In this document: positions 26,329 to 35,156 of the stretch, one piece after another | Numbering within the stretch: the first letter of the stretch is position 1 | How the letters are laid out: each line of letters starts with the position of its first letter | NCBI GenBank assembly: GCA_028707175.1 | Contig: JAQTUV010000002.1 | Span: forward strand, 528,508-592,507 | Length of the DNA: 64,000 nt | Reading direction: 5' to 3' | From: Sideroxydans sp. | GTDB taxonomy: Bacteria; Pseudomonadota; Gammaproteobacteria; Burkholderiales; Gallionellaceae | The notes under the pieces: generated by a model | Told to the model about the DNA's origin: nothing | Databases searched by the model: none | What the model saw: only the letters and a program-made list of their open reading frames with translations | Made by a program: the position numbers and the translations under genes

Positions 26329-29328
26329 CTACGGACTAGTCATTAATAAGCTAGGCCCTACTAAAACCAGCTTGCCATTGGCGTAAATAATGTCTCGAAT
26401 TGCTGAGGTGGTCGAAGCTGGAGTTCTGTCTGCCCAATTGATGCCATCCCTTGAAGTTAAAACAACTCCTCTTCCAGAACCTGCCAAGTCACTCGAAAAC
26501 AAAACAAACATACCATCTACAAAAATGACGCGGTGGTAAGTGACCATGCCTGGCATCAGCAAGCCGTTAGCCCACCCTTCGACAGTATCGGCACGTTCAG
26601 TCCAGTTAATTAAATCAGTGGATGTGGCGAGTGAGGGTTGGAAGCCATAGCTCCCAATTATTTGGCGGTTGCCCGCGATGACATATACGCCGTTACCATA
26701 GGCGACACCATATGAGAAGGCTTGGCTACGCGGCTTATTTCCTGCACCCGTTGTGTAATCAAAAGAATCTGTTGCATGGAAACTTTGTTCAGTCCACGTG
26801 ATTCCGTCCTTCGATCTAACAATCAAGCCGCGCTCACCCACTGCTACGAATTCATTATTCAAAAACTGAATGTCAAGCAACCAATTAGGAGCGCTCAGTT
26901 TATGCACTGTCCATGTGATGGTATCTGGGGAAGTGGCGATGAAGTCGTAGCCTGTCACCACATACAAGCCTTTAGCGTAGGTGGCCGCAAACAAAGTGCC
27001 ATTCATCGTGTAACCCGGAATAATTCTTTCAGTCCAAGTGATGCCATCAGGAGAAGTAACCAAGCGCCCCGAGCTATGCACCGCAAAAAACAAACCATTG
27101 AGGTAGCGAATGTTTGAAGGGGTGGAGCTTGAAATAAGTGGATTGGTTGAATAAAAACTGCCCAGCGGAGAAGAATAGATGCCAGAAATCCCGTCGCTGG
27201 AAAGCGCCATCCCCTCATAATTGACCCCCACGAAGAGGCCATTGCCATAGGCGATTGAGTTGCCGCCAAAACTGCGAACACCCGTGTATCGCCACGCGAT
27301 GCCATCGCTTGAAACCGCGACTTTACCTGCAAGTCCAACTCCCACAAATTGCCCGTTCGCATAAGTCATCACCGTGGGCATGGCTTGCGATGAATTACCG
27401 ATGACGGGAACTAGACGCTGTGTCCATGTGACTGCATCGCTGGATGTCCAATACACGGTAGGATTCAACTGTGAGTGCCAGAAAAGCTGTCCATTGGCAA
27501 AATTGAGTAAGCTTGAATTAGCTGAAATCGAACCTATCGTCGCACTCGCCCCACCTTTCGCTAGCCCCCATACCGCTCCATCTAAAGAAGAGACCACACA
27601 GTCCATCGTGTTGCCTCCCGAGTAACCCACATTCGGAGAAGTTCCGGCGGCCACAAATTTGCCATTAGCAAAATAAATAGTTGTGAGATTGGCGGAAATC
27701 ACATTGGAGGTCGAAATGTTGCCCGTCGCCGCCAATGATGCACTGTTATTGAATGTCCAAGTAACTGCATCGGCAGACGTTAGAACAGTCGCTTTATCGC
27801 CCACGGCGATAAACATGCTGTTGCCAAATGTGATGCCGTTCAAATTGTTAATGGTCGTTGATGTTTGGGGAGTCCACGTGAGCAGGTCGGCTGAGGTCAG
27901 CACGACACCGCCAGCCCCGACTGCAACATAAGTTGAAGCGCCAAACGTCACGCTATTTAATTGCGCTGTGGTGGCTGAGGTGCGTGCTGCCCACGTGACG
28001 GCATCCGGTGATGTAAGAATCGTGCCCGCAGCACCTAATACGATGAACTGGCCGTTGAGGTAGGAAATGTGACTTAAGTTATTTGCAGTACCACTATTTC
28101 TATAAGTCCAAGTGATGCCATCCAAGCTGGTTTTAATGATGCCGCCATCCCCTACTGCCACATACTGCGTTTGATCTGTGGCAATTGAGCGATGTATATC
28201 TGTTGTATTCACAGCTTGCTGGGGATGTACCGTCCAATTGATCCCCAACCCTGGGATGGCGGGGTACTGTGGCAAGGCTTGGTTATTATTTACAACCGCC
28301 AGTGCGCGAGGCTCTTTACCCACCGCAATCGTGGCAATAAAAGTGCTGACATCGCCAAAGTTCGCCTGCCCTTTTAGCTTGACGACATTGATCGTGTTGT
28401 CCGTTATGTTGGCAATATAGGCATAGTTATTTTTGGGGTTGACAGCAACATCAATTGCTCCAGGCCGCCCCCCTGACACGCCCGCCCAATTTCCCTGTGT
28501 ACCTATTTTATAGAGCAGCCCCGTACTGGCATTGGCTTGCGCGACATACACGCTGTTGTCGTTCGGATTGATCCCCATGCCTCTGAGGTTAGCGCTAACC
28601 ATGGTGCGGATTTGTAGTGACCCAGTGCTGGTATCAAATACGGATATATGGCTGGAACCGCCTTCTGTAACAAACAGCTTGCCTGACACGGGATCAACTT
28701 CTACGTCATAGGGTTTCCACAAGAAATTTGAAGCCGTCACCGTGGTAGGCAAGGTACCGCTGACGGTGTTGGTCGAAGCGTCAATGACAGATACTGTGCC
28801 TCCGTTATTGTTAGCCACATAAAGCTTATTCGTGTGTGAGTCGATGCTAATGCCAAAGGGGGCGCTACCCACTGCGAGCGTGGTAATCGTCTGGTTAGTC
28901 AGACTGTTGATGACCGACACCGAATTGTCGAGAGAGTTGCTGACATAGACTCTCTCGGTAATCGGATTAACCGCCACGCCAACTGGATTGGCTCCTGTCG
29001 GAAGGGTAGTGAGTACCGTATCGGAGAGTGTGTCGATAACGGAAAGCGTGTTATCGCCTGTGTTGGCAACATAAGCGCGGTTGGTGGTGTTGTTCACGGC
29101 AAGCGCCGTGGGGAATTTTCCAACAGGTATTGTTTTGAACAGTGCATTTGTCTCGGCATCTATAACGGATATGGAATTGCTGCCTGAATTTGCCACATAA
29201 ATACTGTTGGCGGATTTTGTAAGTACGCTTGGTGGCAGGCCCCCTACCCCTGAATCCTTGCCCGAGCCCCCACATGCAACCAAAGCGGCGGTGCATATTA
29301 AGATAGTCATTAACTTGCTTGCATTCAT
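26329..29328 (-). CDS. Large lipoprotein combining a YVTN propeller and a second propeller
   Basis: The 999-residue protein begins with a lipobox (MTILICTAALVACGGSG). Residues about 35-350 are YVTN-type repeats, recognisable from NSIYVANSGSNSISVIDAET and roughly seven similar blades. Residues about 365-999 are a different repeat of about 45-50 residues with cores such as YVAVGDGGIIKTSLDGITWT and FVAVGERGLIVRSKDGITWT, typical of BNR/sialidase-like or HCF136-like propellers. It is probably a surface-exposed binding protein. The two propeller classes in one chain are notable; the substrate is unknown. Confidence 0.83.
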   Translation of the reverse strand: MNASKLMTILICTAALVACGGSGKDSGVGGLPPSVLTKSANSIYVANSGSNSISVIDAETNALFKTIPVGKFPTALAVNNTTNRAYVANTGDNTLSVIDTLSDTVLTTLPTGANPVGVAVNPITERVYVSNSLDNSVSVINSLTNQTITTLAVGSAPFGISIDSHTNKLYVANNNGGTVSVIDASTNTVSGTLPTTVTASNFLWKPYDVEVDPVSGKLFVTEGGSSHISVFDTSTGSLQIRTMVSANLRGMGINPNDNSVYVAQANASTGLLYKIGTQGNWAGVSGGRPGAIDVAVNPKNNYAYIANITDNTINVVKLKGQANFGDVSTFIATIAVGKEPRALAVVNNNQALPQYPAIPGLGINWTVHPQQAVNTTDIHRSIATDQTQYVAVGDGGIIKTSLDGITWTYRNSGTANNLSHISYLNGQFIVLGAAGTILTSPDAVTWAARTSATTAQLNSVTFGASTYVAVGAGGVVLTSADLLTWTPQTSTTINNLNGITFGNSMFIAVGDKATVLTSADAVTWTFNNSASLAATGNISTSNVISANLTTIYFANGKFVAAGTSPNVGYSGGNTMDCVVSSLDGAVWGLAKGGASATIGSISANSSLLNFANGQLFWHSQLNPTVYWTSSDAVTWTQRLVPVIGNSSQAMPTVMTYANGQFVGVGLAGKVAVSSDGIAWRYTGVRSFGGNSIAYGNGLFVGVNYEGMALSSDGISGIYSSPLGSFYSTNPLISSSTPSNIRYLNGLFFAVHSSGRLVTSPDGITWTERIIPGYTMNGTLFAATYAKGLYVVTGYDFIATSPDTITWTVHKLSAPNWLLDIQFLNNEFVAVGERGLIVRSKDGITWTEQSFHATDSFDYTTGAGNKPRSQAFSYGVAYGNGVYVIAGNRQIIGSYGFQPSLATSTDLINWTERADTVEGWANGLLMPGMVTYHRVIFVDGMFVLFSSDLAGSGRGVVLTSRDGINWADRTPASTTSAIRDIIYANGKLVLVGPSLLMTSP

Positions 29329-29399
29329 GGGATTTTCCTTGGATTCAAATGGGGCTATGGCTATAGCAGGTCGGTCTGGTTTTTACAATTATGGCTTCA

Positions 29400-29900
29400 T
29401 CAGGGAATGGTTAAGAAAATGCCAAACGCTTCAACATTGCCTGTACCTACAGGGAAAGCTTTGTAGCCAAAGTCAATCATTCCCGCTCCCATCATGCCCA
29501 CACTGATACCCGCCTTGTAGGCCAAACTATTGCCTGTTTCTCGCACATGCCCCTCATTGTAGTCGGAGCCGCTGTAGCCTAATCCGCCATACACATCAAA
29601 GGATATTGAGTCGTACTTAAAAAGTATCCGGTGATATTCGGCACCTACGTTATGCGACATGATGGTAGCGGCGGGATGGCTATTGCTTGATGGACTTTTT
29701 CGATATGAGTTGTAGACAGAGAGTGTGGTATCTACACGAACATAATCGTTTTCGGTGATGGGTAAAGGCATAGATAAGGGGAGTATCAGACCTTTGTATG
29801 CTTCGCCTTTGAATCTGCCTTGGAGGGTACCGATACCATTACAAGCTGTCAGTGACACGCTTAGGCAAGAAATGATTAGGATGAGCAGAGGTTTTTTCAT
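29400..29900 (-). CDS. Small lipoprotein, possible beta-barrel
   Basis: The 166-residue protein has a lipobox (IISCLSVSLTACNGIG). The mature part is Gly/Tyr-rich with amphipathic strands (YRILFKY-like, SFDVYGGLGYSGSDYNEGH, AGISVGMMGAGMIDFGYKAF) and ends FGIFLTIP. This suggests a beta-structured outer-membrane-associated protein. Not recognised. It lies between the double-propeller gene and the third copy of the small exported family, all on the minus strand. Confidence 0.65.
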   Translation of the reverse strand: MKKPLLILIISCLSVSLTACNGIGTLQGRFKGEAYKGLILPLSMPLPITENDYVRVDTTLSVYNSYRKSPSSNSHPAATIMSHNVGAEYHRILFKYDSISFDVYGGLGYSGSDYNEGHVRETGNSLAYKAGISVGMMGAGMIDFGYKAFPVGTGNVEAFGIFLTIP

Positions 29901-29955
29901 GGCAGTTAGATCATTCGTTAAACATCGCAGAAAAGTAAAGTGGGGATGAACACGC

Positions 29956-30435
29956 CTACAATTGGTCTTTACCCGTCAGCGTCATTTCCAATTCATCGCC
30001 TGTGCCCGCGACGATGCTAATGACATCTTCCAATAAGACTTTGTCTGCATTGGCCGGAATTTGCACGGAATACATAACGACCGTATCTTCACCCGACTGC
30101 ACGGTGGACACATAACCGACGGTGTAATTGGAATTGTTTTCAAATAACTCACGCGCTTTGGCATCAGATAAGGGTTTAGTGGAAACCGAAGCGTAGGTAT
30201 AAACCTTGCGAAAACCTATCTCAATAGGTGCCACACTTTCAGATTCAATAAAGACCAGTTGCGCCCGATCTTGTATTTTTAGGGGCACTTTAAAGTTACC
30301 TGCACTTGAAACGTCGTATTCCATTTTCAGAGCTTTTAATTGGGCGGCGATGTTTTTATCTGGGATGTTTTCGGCAAGGACGGGAATGGCAGTCAGCGTA
30401 AATAAAAACAGCATGCTACGTGAAATCGTTTTCAT
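29956..30435 (-). CDS. Small exported protein, third copy of the local family
   Basis: The 159-residue protein has a signal peptide (RSMLFLFTLTAIPVLAEN) and the family's core order: RAQLVFIESESV, KARELFENNSNYTVGYVSTV, VVMYSVQIPANADK, ending DELEMTLTGKDQL. The C-terminal LTGKD matches LTGKDDE of 23704-24192. It is separated from the other two copies by about 5 kb containing ankyrin and propeller genes. Function is unknown. Confidence 0.68.
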   Translation of the reverse strand: MKTISRSMLFLFTLTAIPVLAENIPDKNIAAQLKALKMEYDVSSAGNFKVPLKIQDRAQLVFIESESVAPIEIGFRKVYTYASVSTKPLSDAKARELFENNSNYTVGYVSTVQSGEDTVVMYSVQIPANADKVLLEDVISIVAGTGDELEMTLTGKDQL

Positions 30436-30495
30436 TATTTCTCCTGTGTGAATAGTTGAATTAAGAGGTCTAAAAATATTTCTTAAAGGAAGCGA

Positions 30496-30963
30496 TTAGT
30501 AATCGCGGTCGGTATAAACCGTCTCCGTCCCATCAGCAGCTATCTCCTCAAGAATGTAATAGCCTGGATGATCTGTATCTTTGGTGATGAGAAGATCCAC
30601 GCTTTTGTTGATCCAATACAAACTTCCAGGCAATGCGTTTGATCGCAAACGTTTGTAGGTGTGGAATTTCACCTTATGACTCGATTTATTGACTTCACCC
30701 ACGACTTGAGCAGTGGCGGCATATTCTTGTCCCCCAATGGTAATCATTGAGCTCGCCTCTGCCCAAAAGGTGTCATCCGCCTCGTTGTATTGCACATCAT
30801 ACAAACGCTCATAGGTGCGACCTATACCGCCTTGAAAAACGGGCGCACTAAAACTGGAGTAGCCATACCATTGGCGCTCAAGTAAGTCTTTGTAGGAAAC
30901 TGCTTCAGTGGCATACGTCAGAGTTGATATGCAATATAGGACGATTAGCAGGAATCTTTGCAC
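30496..30963 (-). CDS. Hypothetical exported protein
   Basis: The 155-residue protein has a short signal peptide (MQRFLLIVLYCISTLTYATE) and a mature domain rich in Tyr and Thr (including LLERQWYGYSSFSAPVFQGG) with no recognised motif; it ends TVYTDRDY. Site B of the G-rich palindrome lies 62-82 bp upstream, a plausible operator position, which could place this gene under the two-component systems at 9-16 kb. Confidence 0.62.
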   Translation of the reverse strand: MQRFLLIVLYCISTLTYATEAVSYKDLLERQWYGYSSFSAPVFQGGIGRTYERLYDVQYNEADDTFWAEASSMITIGGQEYAATAQVVGEVNKSSHKVKFHTYKRLRSNALPGSLYWINKSVDLLITKDTDHPGYYILEEIAADGTETVYTDRDY

Positions 30964-31024
30964 GGTTTTTTGCCTTCAAAGTTTTAATAGAAACAGCGTA
31001 GCAAAATGGATAGCAGACACCTAT

Positions 31025-31045
31025 CCCGTGAATGCGGGGGGTGGC
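31025..31045. promoter_or_regulatory. G-rich palindromic motif, site B
   Basis: CCCGTGAATGCGGGGGGTGG differs from site A at one position across 21 bases, though 22 kb away. It sits upstream of the exported protein gene ending at 30496 (start 30963) and is not near another start codon. That argues against a mere ribosome-binding role for the motif. Confidence 0.5.
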
Positions 31046-31183
31046 GAGAAACTGGGATGATTTTTTGCAACAAGCGACGTATTGAAAATAGAAATTGAGT
31101 TAAGTGACATTTCATGACGGCATTGGGCTGTTTTTTCCAGCCGAAGATCACCACCAATGCGCGCTTTCTTTCTTGAGTAAGCC

Positions 31184-31235
31184 TGCGCTTGCATATCTTG
31201 AGGCTCATCTTGAGCAAGACTTTCAAGGCATCGTT
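31184..31235 (-). pseudogene. Short duplicated fragment of ppsA
   Basis: By eye, about 42 of 52 bases match ppsA at 31484-31535, including the identical CATCTTGAGCAAGACTTT. The encoded peptide (ALKVLLKMSLKICKR) parallels [15 protein letters not shown] in PpsA. The flanking sequence within the 80-codon ORF 30984-31226 does not continue the match. This looks like a degenerate partial duplication of the 3' part of ppsA, lying just beyond its terminator. Confidence 0.5.
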
Positions 31236-31265
31236 ATATTTTCCCGCCCACCTATCCGGCTGAAA

Positions 31266-31303
31266 TAAAAATGCCCGCCCCCACGTGAATGGGAAGCGGG
31301 CAT
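31266..31303 (-). terminator. Rho-independent terminator of the rnf-nifJ-ppsA operon
   Basis: On the minus strand GATGCCCGC pairs with GCGGGCAT around a 17-base loop (itself partly paired) and is followed by TTTTTATTTC. It lies 23 bp after the ppsA stop codon, the expected place for the end of the long operon. Confidence 0.85.
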
Positions 31304-31325
31304 CAGATGTGCAACTAGGGCGTGC

Positions 31326-33695
31326 TTACTTCTTTTCGACCTGTCCTAACTTGCGCCAAGTCTCCAGCAAGGTATCCGGATTGAGCGACATGGTTTGGAT
31401 GCCGATCTCCATCAACCATTGTGCGAAGTCGAAGTGGTCGGAGGGGCCTTGGCCGCAGATGCCGACGTACTTGCCTTTGCGGTTGCAGGTCTCGATGGCC
31501 ATCTTGAGCAAGACTTTTACCGCATCGTTGCGCTCGTCGAAACGGTCCGCGACCAAGCTGGAGTCGCGATCCAAACCAAGCGTGAGTTGCGTCAAGTCGT
31601 TGGAGCCGATGGAGAAGCCGTCGAAGTATTCGAGGAACTGTTCCGCCAGCAATGCGTTGGATGGGATCTCGCACATCATGATGAGGCGCAGGCCGTTCAC
31701 GCCGCGTTTCAGCCCGTTCTTCTCCAGCGTGGCAACGACTTCGCGTGCTTCACCCACAGTACGCACGAAGGGGATCATCAACTCGACGTTGGTGTAACCC
31801 ATCTTCTCGCGTACACGCTTCATGGCGCGGCATTCGAGTTCGAAGCAGTCGCTGAAGTTGGCAGCAACGTAACGACCCGCACCACGGAAGCCGATCATCG
31901 GATTCTCTTCCATCGGTTCGTAGATCTCGCCGCCGATGAGTTTGCGATACTCGTTCGACTTGAAGTCGGACATACGCACGATGACCTTCTTCGGCCAGAA
32001 CGCAGCCGCCAAAGTCGCGACGCCTTCGGTGATCTTCTCGACATAGAACTCGACTGGATCGGCATAACCCGCGCAACGTTGCATCACCGCTTCATGGATC
32101 TTGGAAGGCAGGCGGTTGTGTTCCAACACGGCCTTGGGGTGGATGCCGATGAGGTTGTTGATGATGAATTCCAAACGCGCCAAGCCAACACCTGCCGACG
32201 GCATCTGGGCGAACTCGAACGCCAGCGTGGGGTTGCCTACGTTGAGCATCAGCTTCACAGGGATCTGCGGCAGCGCTTCTTCGCTATGCACCACGATCTC
32301 GAAAGGAAGCTTGCCGTGATACACGAAACCGGTATCGCCTTCAGCGCAAGACACAGTGACCGATTCGCCTTCTTGCAAAGCCGTGGTCGCATGGCCGCAA
32401 CCGACGATAGCGGGGATGCCCAACTCACGCGCGATGATGGCGGCGTGACAAGTACGACCACCACGATTGGTGACGATGGCAGCGGCCTTCTTCATCACCG
32501 GCTCCCAGTTGGGGTCGGTCATGTCGGTGACCAGCACGTCGCCTGCTTGCACCTTGCTCATCTCGGAGATGTCGTGAACGATGCGCACGCGACCCGCGCC
32601 GATCTTTTGACCGATGGCGCGACCTTCCACCAACACGTCACCGCGTTGTTGCAGACGGAACTTCTCAGAACCACCAGCGGCAGCGTTGGACTTCACGGTC
32701 TCAGGACGTGCCTGCAGGATGTACAGCTTGCCATCCAAGCCATCCTTGCCCCACTCGATGTCCATCGGACGGCCGTAGTGCTTCTCGATAGACATGGCGT
32801 AACGCGCCAGTTGCAACACGTCTTCATCGCTTAGCGAGAAGCGGTGCTGGTCAGCGACGGGCACAGGTTCGATGCGGCATGAGCGACCGGCAGAACGTTG
32901 TTCGTCGAACACCATACGTTGTTGTTTAGAACCCAGACCACGGCGCACGACCGCAGGGAAACCTGCTGCCAGTTGTTGTTTGTGCACGTAGAACTCGTCT
33001 GGGTTCACCGCACCTTGCACCACCATCTCGCCCAAGCCATAGGATGAAGTGATGAACACGGCATCGCGGAAACCGGATTCGGTATCCATGGTGAACATCA
33101 CGCCGGATGCGCCCATGTCGGAACGCACCATGCGTTGGATACCAGCGGACAGGGCTACGTCTGCGTGGGTGAAGTCCTTGTGTACGCGATAGGAGATGGC
33201 GCGGTCGTTGTACAACGAAGCGAACACTTCGCGGATGGCGTGCAGGATGTTGTCGATGCCGTGGATGTTGAGGAAGGTCTCTTGCTGACCGGCGAAAGAT
33301 GCATCGGGCAAATCTTCTGCGGTGGCAGAAGATCGCACGGCGAAGCTACCTTCACCTTCGGCTACCAGCTTGTCGTAGTGGGTGCGGATCTCGGCGTTCA
33401 AGCGGTCTGGCAACGGCGCTTCCACGATCCAACTGCGGATGGTGCGGCCTGCTTCGGCCAGTGCTGATACATCATCAACGTTCAGCGTGGAGAGTCGCTC
33501 TTCGATACGCTTGTCCAGTCCGCCATGCGCCAGAAAGTCGCGGTAAGCCTGCGCCGTGGTGGCAAAGCCGCCGGGAACGTGAACGCCGGACGAGCTCAGA
33601 TTCGAGATCATCTCGCCGAGGGAAGCGTTCTTTCCGCCCACCTCGGGAATGTCTGCGATACCGAGGGATTGGAATGGAATGACGTAGGGCTGCAT
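31326..33695 (-). CDS. ppsA: Phosphoenolpyruvate synthase
   Basis: PpsA converts pyruvate, ATP and water to PEP, AMP and phosphate. The ATG at 33695 follows AGGAG; the track start is 13 codons upstream. The 789-residue protein has an N-terminal ATP-binding domain ([30 protein letters not shown]), the phospho-His domain ([20 protein letters not shown], about residue 420) and the C-terminal PEP/pyruvate barrel ([18 protein letters not shown]). It is the last gene of the rnf-nifJ operon, so it would pull pyruvate made by the oxidoreductase into gluconeogenesis. Confidence 0.97.
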   Translation of the reverse strand: MQPYVIPFQSLGIADIPEVGGKNASLGEMISNLSSSGVHVPGGFATTAQAYRDFLAHGGLDKRIEERLSTLNVDDVSALAEAGRTIRSWIVEAPLPDRLNAEIRTHYDKLVAEGEGSFAVRSSATAEDLPDASFAGQQETFLNIHGIDNILHAIREVFASLYNDRAISYRVHKDFTHADVALSAGIQRMVRSDMGASGVMFTMDTESGFRDAVFITSSYGLGEMVVQGAVNPDEFYVHKQQLAAGFPAVVRRGLGSKQQRMVFDEQRSAGRSCRIEPVPVADQHRFSLSDEDVLQLARYAMSIEKHYGRPMDIEWGKDGLDGKLYILQARPETVKSNAAAGGSEKFRLQQRGDVLVEGRAIGQKIGAGRVRIVHDISEMSKVQAGDVLVTDMTDPNWEPVMKKAAAIVTNRGGRTCHAAIIARELGIPAIVGCGHATTALQEGESVTVSCAEGDTGFVYHGKLPFEIVVHSEEALPQIPVKLMLNVGNPTLAFEFAQMPSAGVGLARLEFIINNLIGIHPKAVLEHNRLPSKIHEAVMQRCAGYADPVEFYVEKITEGVATLAAAFWPKKVIVRMSDFKSNEYRKLIGGEIYEPMEENPMIGFRGAGRYVAANFSDCFELECRAMKRVREKMGYTNVELMIPFVRTVGEAREVVATLEKNGLKRGVNGLRLIMMCEIPSNALLAEQFLEYFDGFSIGSNDLTQLTLGLDRDSSLVADRFDERNDAVKVLLKMAIETCNRKGKYVGICGQGPSDHFDFAQWLMEIGIQTMSLNPDTLLETWRKLGQVEKK

Positions 33696-33758
33696 AACTA
33701 TCTCCTGATGATTAGTAACTACAAAGACCTTCACTCGCCAGATGGCAACTTACATCCG

Positions 33759-33944
33759 TTAACTTACAGATTTCTTGCACTGTGCTTCACCGCACTTGTG
33801 ATTACCACAGCCACAACCTTCGCCTTCTTCTTTTAGTGGGCCGAACTCGGGGTGGCGCTCCGCGAAGCGCCTAGCGGCATTGCGTACCAAGATGAACGCA
33901 GTCATCAGCGCCATCACGATCAATATGGTTTGTACGTAGATCAT
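33759..33944 (-). CDS. Cys-rich single-pass membrane protein in the rnf operon
   Basis: The 61-residue protein has one N-terminal membrane helix (VQTILIVMALMTAFILVRNA) and a cytosolic-type tail holding four or more Cys/His ligands (GCGCGNHKCGEAQCKK). Its ATG overlaps the rnfA stop as ATGA, so it is translated with rnfA. The layout recalls small Cys-rich helper proteins such as NqrM (Na+-NQR maturation) but the sequence is different. A role in metal or cluster assembly of Rnf is an inference. Confidence 0.8.
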   Translation of the reverse strand: MIYVQTILIVMALMTAFILVRNAARRFAERHPEFGPLKEEGEGCGCGNHKCGEAQCKKSVS

Positions 33945-34525
33945 TCTCCACCTCCTAATCCTGCGAAGCCCATGAAGGTCAACGACAGCAATCCGGCCAA
34001 GATCAGCGATAGCGCCGTGCCCTGCACCAAGGTCGGTACGTTCGCCAGTTGTAGGCGCTCACGCAGCGATGCCATCAACACCAAAGCCAGTGTGAAACCC
34101 GCGCCGCCTCCCAAGGAGAAGGTGAGCGATTGTGCGAAGTCGTAGTCGCGCGCTGTCTGGAACAATGCTACGCCTAACACCGCGCAATTGGTGGTGATGA
34201 GCGGCAGATAGATACCCAGCGCGCGGAACAGCGCGGGGCTGTATTTCTTCATCACCATCTCTACCAGTTGTACCGACGAGGCGATGACCACGATGTAGGA
34301 GATGAGGCGCAGGAAGTCGAGATGGAATGCGCTCAACAACAGGTTCAATCCATAGGCACACAGCGAGGCTACCAACATCACGAAGGTGGTGGCGATACCC
34401 ATCGGCAACGCTGTTCCCAAGCGACCGGACACGCCCAAGAATGGACACAGCCCCAAGAACATCGCCAACACGAAGTTGTTGGTGAGTAGGGTGGCGATGA
34501 AAATCTGGCTCAATGACTCATTCAT
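33941..34525 (-). CDS. rnfA: Electron transport complex subunit RnfA
   Basis: RnfA is an integral membrane subunit of the ion-translocating ferredoxin:NAD+ oxidoreductase. The ATG at 34525 follows AAGGAG; the track start adds 25 spurious residues. The 194-residue protein has six membrane helices and family motifs NNFVLAMFLGLCPFLGVS and LPLITTNCAVLGVAL, each holding a conserved Cys (a 2Fe-2S cluster is shared by RnfA and RnfE in known structures). It overlaps rnfE by 8 bp. Confidence 0.96.
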   Translation of the reverse strand: MNESLSQIFIATLLTNNFVLAMFLGLCPFLGVSGRLGTALPMGIATTFVMLVASLCAYGLNLLLSAFHLDFLRLISYIVVIASSVQLVEMVMKKYSPALFRALGIYLPLITTNCAVLGVALFQTARDYDFAQSLTFSLGGGAGFTLALVLMASLRERLQLANVPTLVQGTALSLILAGLLSLTFMGFAGLGGGE

Positions 34526-35156
34526 GTGCAGCTCCTTTCTCCGAACGACTGCGCATGAACGAGAACAGCAACAACCATCCGCCCAATACGAAGAAGCCAC
34601 CAGGTGGCAACACCATCACCACCCAAGGTTGGAAGTGTTCACCGAACAACGAGAAGCCGAACAATTTGCCCGCGCCTAATATCTCGCGCGTCGCACCCAA
34701 GGCCAGCAAGCCGATGGTGAAACCGATACCCATGCCGAGTGCATTCACAACAGCTTTGAGTGGCGGGTTCTTGGAAGCATGTGCCTCGGCACGACCCAAG
34801 ATGATGCAGTTCACCACGATGAGTTGGATGAATGCGCCTAGCGCTTCGTACAGCGACAGACTCACCGCTTGGATGATGTAGTCCACCAACGTCACGAAGG
34901 TGGCAATGATGACGATGTAGGTGGCGATACGCACTTCCTTCGGCACTAGGTTGCGGATGAGCGAGACCAGCAGGCAGGAACTCACCAATACGAATAAGGT
35001 GGCGACACCCATCGACACCGCGTTCACTGCGGAGACCGTTACGGCGAGCGTGGGGCACATCCCCAACACCATCACGAATACGGGGTTCTGCCGCCATACA
35101 CCTTCCATGAAGGTGTCGAAGGTGATGCCTTCGTCGGGTTCTTTTTTCAGGCTCAT
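34518..35156 (-). CDS. rnfE: Electron transport complex subunit RnfE
   Basis: The 212-residue integral membrane subunit is homologous to RnfA, with the paired motifs NPVFVMVLGMCPTLAVT and LIVVNCIILGRAEAHAS, each carrying the cluster Cys. Six membrane helices are visible. It overlaps rnfG by 4 bp and rnfA by 8 bp, within the order C-D-G-E-A. Confidence 0.96.
   Translation of the reverse strand: MSLKKEPDEGITFDTFMEGVWRQNPVFVMVLGMCPTLAVTVSAVNAVSMGVATLFVLVSSCLLVSLIRNLVPKEVRIATYIVIIATFVTLVDYIIQAVSLSLYEALGAFIQLIVVNCIILGRAEAHASKNPPLKAVVNALGMGIGFTIGLLALGATREILGAGKLFGFSLFGEHFQPWVVMVLPPGGFFVLGGWLLLFSFMRSRSEKGAAHE

Noticed and set aside
30984-31226. 80-codon minus-strand ORF as a real gene
   Set aside because: Apart from the ppsA-like fragment at its start it is basic, lacks recognisable features and spans the G-rich motif; better read as non-coding.
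31395-32834. 479-codon plus-strand ORF
   Set aside because: It is the exact antisense of ppsA, whose motifs and operon context are unambiguous; the plus-strand translation is His/Asp/Arg-rich shadow sequence.
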